Positions 38,651 through 38,853 of a stretch of DNA of 38,853 bases are shown piece by piece. A program made the translations under genes and the position numbers. The notes beneath the pieces were generated by a model, which saw only the letters and a list, made by a program, of their open reading frames with translations, was not told the origin of the DNA and made no database searches. The DNA is from a virus. The stretch lies in the IMG/VR virus record IMGVR_UViG_3300030450_002719, positions 1 to 38,853 of that record. One strand, 5' to 3'. How positions within the stretch are numbered: position 1 is the stretch's first letter; every line of letters starts with the position of its first letter.

Positions 38651-38853
38651 TAGTTGTGCCGAAAGATTGTAGTAATTGTCATTCTATATTTAGGAGCCTT
38701 AATTGACTGCGGTCTTATTGCGTGTGGAATCCCGCCATCAAAAAGTAAAACCCGCCCTGGTACGAAGCTTGATGTATAGATGACATCTGTTAAATCGCAC
38801 TTGTCGTAAAAAAGAGTTTCCCCATACCAGCCATCTTCCCAGTTTAAGTTTGC
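38650..38853 (-). CDS. 2OG-Fe(II) oxygenase, C-terminal part (cut by window edge)
   Basis: The frame enters at 38853 and ends TAA 38650 (67 residues seen). It begins ANLNWEDGWYGETLFYDKCD and contains VPGRVLLFDGGIPHAIRPQS, then APKYRMTITTIFRHN. The pattern 'GGET-FYD' followed by 'PGR--LFDG-IPHA-RP-S--AP--R-T' is the C-terminal half of phage 2-oxoglutarate/Fe(II) dioxygenases; the distal metal His is in IPHAIRP, and the first HxD pair lies outside the window. Common in marine cyanophages, where a substrate is unproven. Confidence 0.88.
   Translation of the reverse strand, partial: ANLNWEDGWYGETLFYDKCDLTDVIYTSSFVPGRVLLFDGGIPHAIRPQSIKAPKYRMTITTIFRHN

Noticed and set aside
1-38853. CRISPR array, integrase or attachment site
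   Set aside because: No regularly spaced direct repeats were seen, and no tyrosine or serine recombinase motif appears in any frame.
1-38853. Circular closure of the window
   Set aside because: Joining base 38853 to base 1 puts a stop four codons into the left fibre frame and does not complete the oxygenase, so sequence is missing between the ends.

Overview
The window looks like most of the genome of a lambda-tailed siphovirus (Caudoviricetes). The host is probably a marine picocyanobacterium of the Synechococcus/Prochlorococcus type. This rests on a complete head and lambda-like M-L-K-I-J tail module, a PolA/primase-helicase replication set, a 2OG-Fe(II) oxygenase, and a group of short signal-peptide proteins of a kind I associate with picocyanobacteria and their phages. 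The host call is inference. No integrase or clear repressor is visible, so a lytic lifestyle is more likely, but the window is cut at both ends (partial genes at 1 and 38853). Joining the two ends does not give an open reading frame across the junction, so sequence is missing.

Structural arm (1-21.5 kb, all minus strand). Transcription runs right to left: terL (21.5 kb), a small gene, major tail (tube) protein, portal, a small Lys/Ala/Pro protein, scaffold, major capsid protein, then a strong terminator followed at once by a new promoter. After that come connectors, tail terminator, the tail chaperone pair with a probable +1 frameshift, tape measure, M, L, K, I, J, a collar-type fibre, a repeat-rich fibre and a further truncated fibre. 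The tail tube gene lies on the head side of the portal, not next to the tail terminator. A terS-like gene lies on the opposite strand to terL.

Boundary and accessory arm (21.5-27.4 kb). The terS-like gene is followed by a strongly folded 114-base element. Then come a minus cassette of small acidic proteins, a plus cassette of five small early-type genes, and a minus block with a PD-(D/E)XK exonuclease, an HNH/AP2 homing endonuclease and a ssDNA-binding protein.

Replication arm (27.4-33.7 kb, plus strand). A face-to-face promoter pair at 27.48-27.52 kb drives the SSB block to the left and the primase-helicase/DNA polymerase block to the right. The tail of the primase gene contains seven TGTCCCA/TGGGACA copies in 162 bases, a candidate origin or binding array. 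Small genes, a ribbon-helix-helix protein and an NrdR-like zinc ribbon follow.

Membrane and envelope arm (33.7-38.85 kb, mixed strands). It holds small minus-strand genes with two short membrane proteins, a promoter with a two-hairpin RNA or attenuator, and a tightly overlapping plus chain: a holin-like protein, a secreted protein, a 25-residue membrane peptide and two more secreted proteins. Convergent to it are an envelope-type protein, a thermonuclease, small membrane proteins and the oxygenase. This secreted chain is the best candidate for an undescribed system. No endolysin is recognisable.

Many promoters share an extended -10 of the form GCTACA(C/A/T)T. Many genes lack an obvious Shine-Dalgarno site and overlap by 1-4 bases (TAATG, ATGA).
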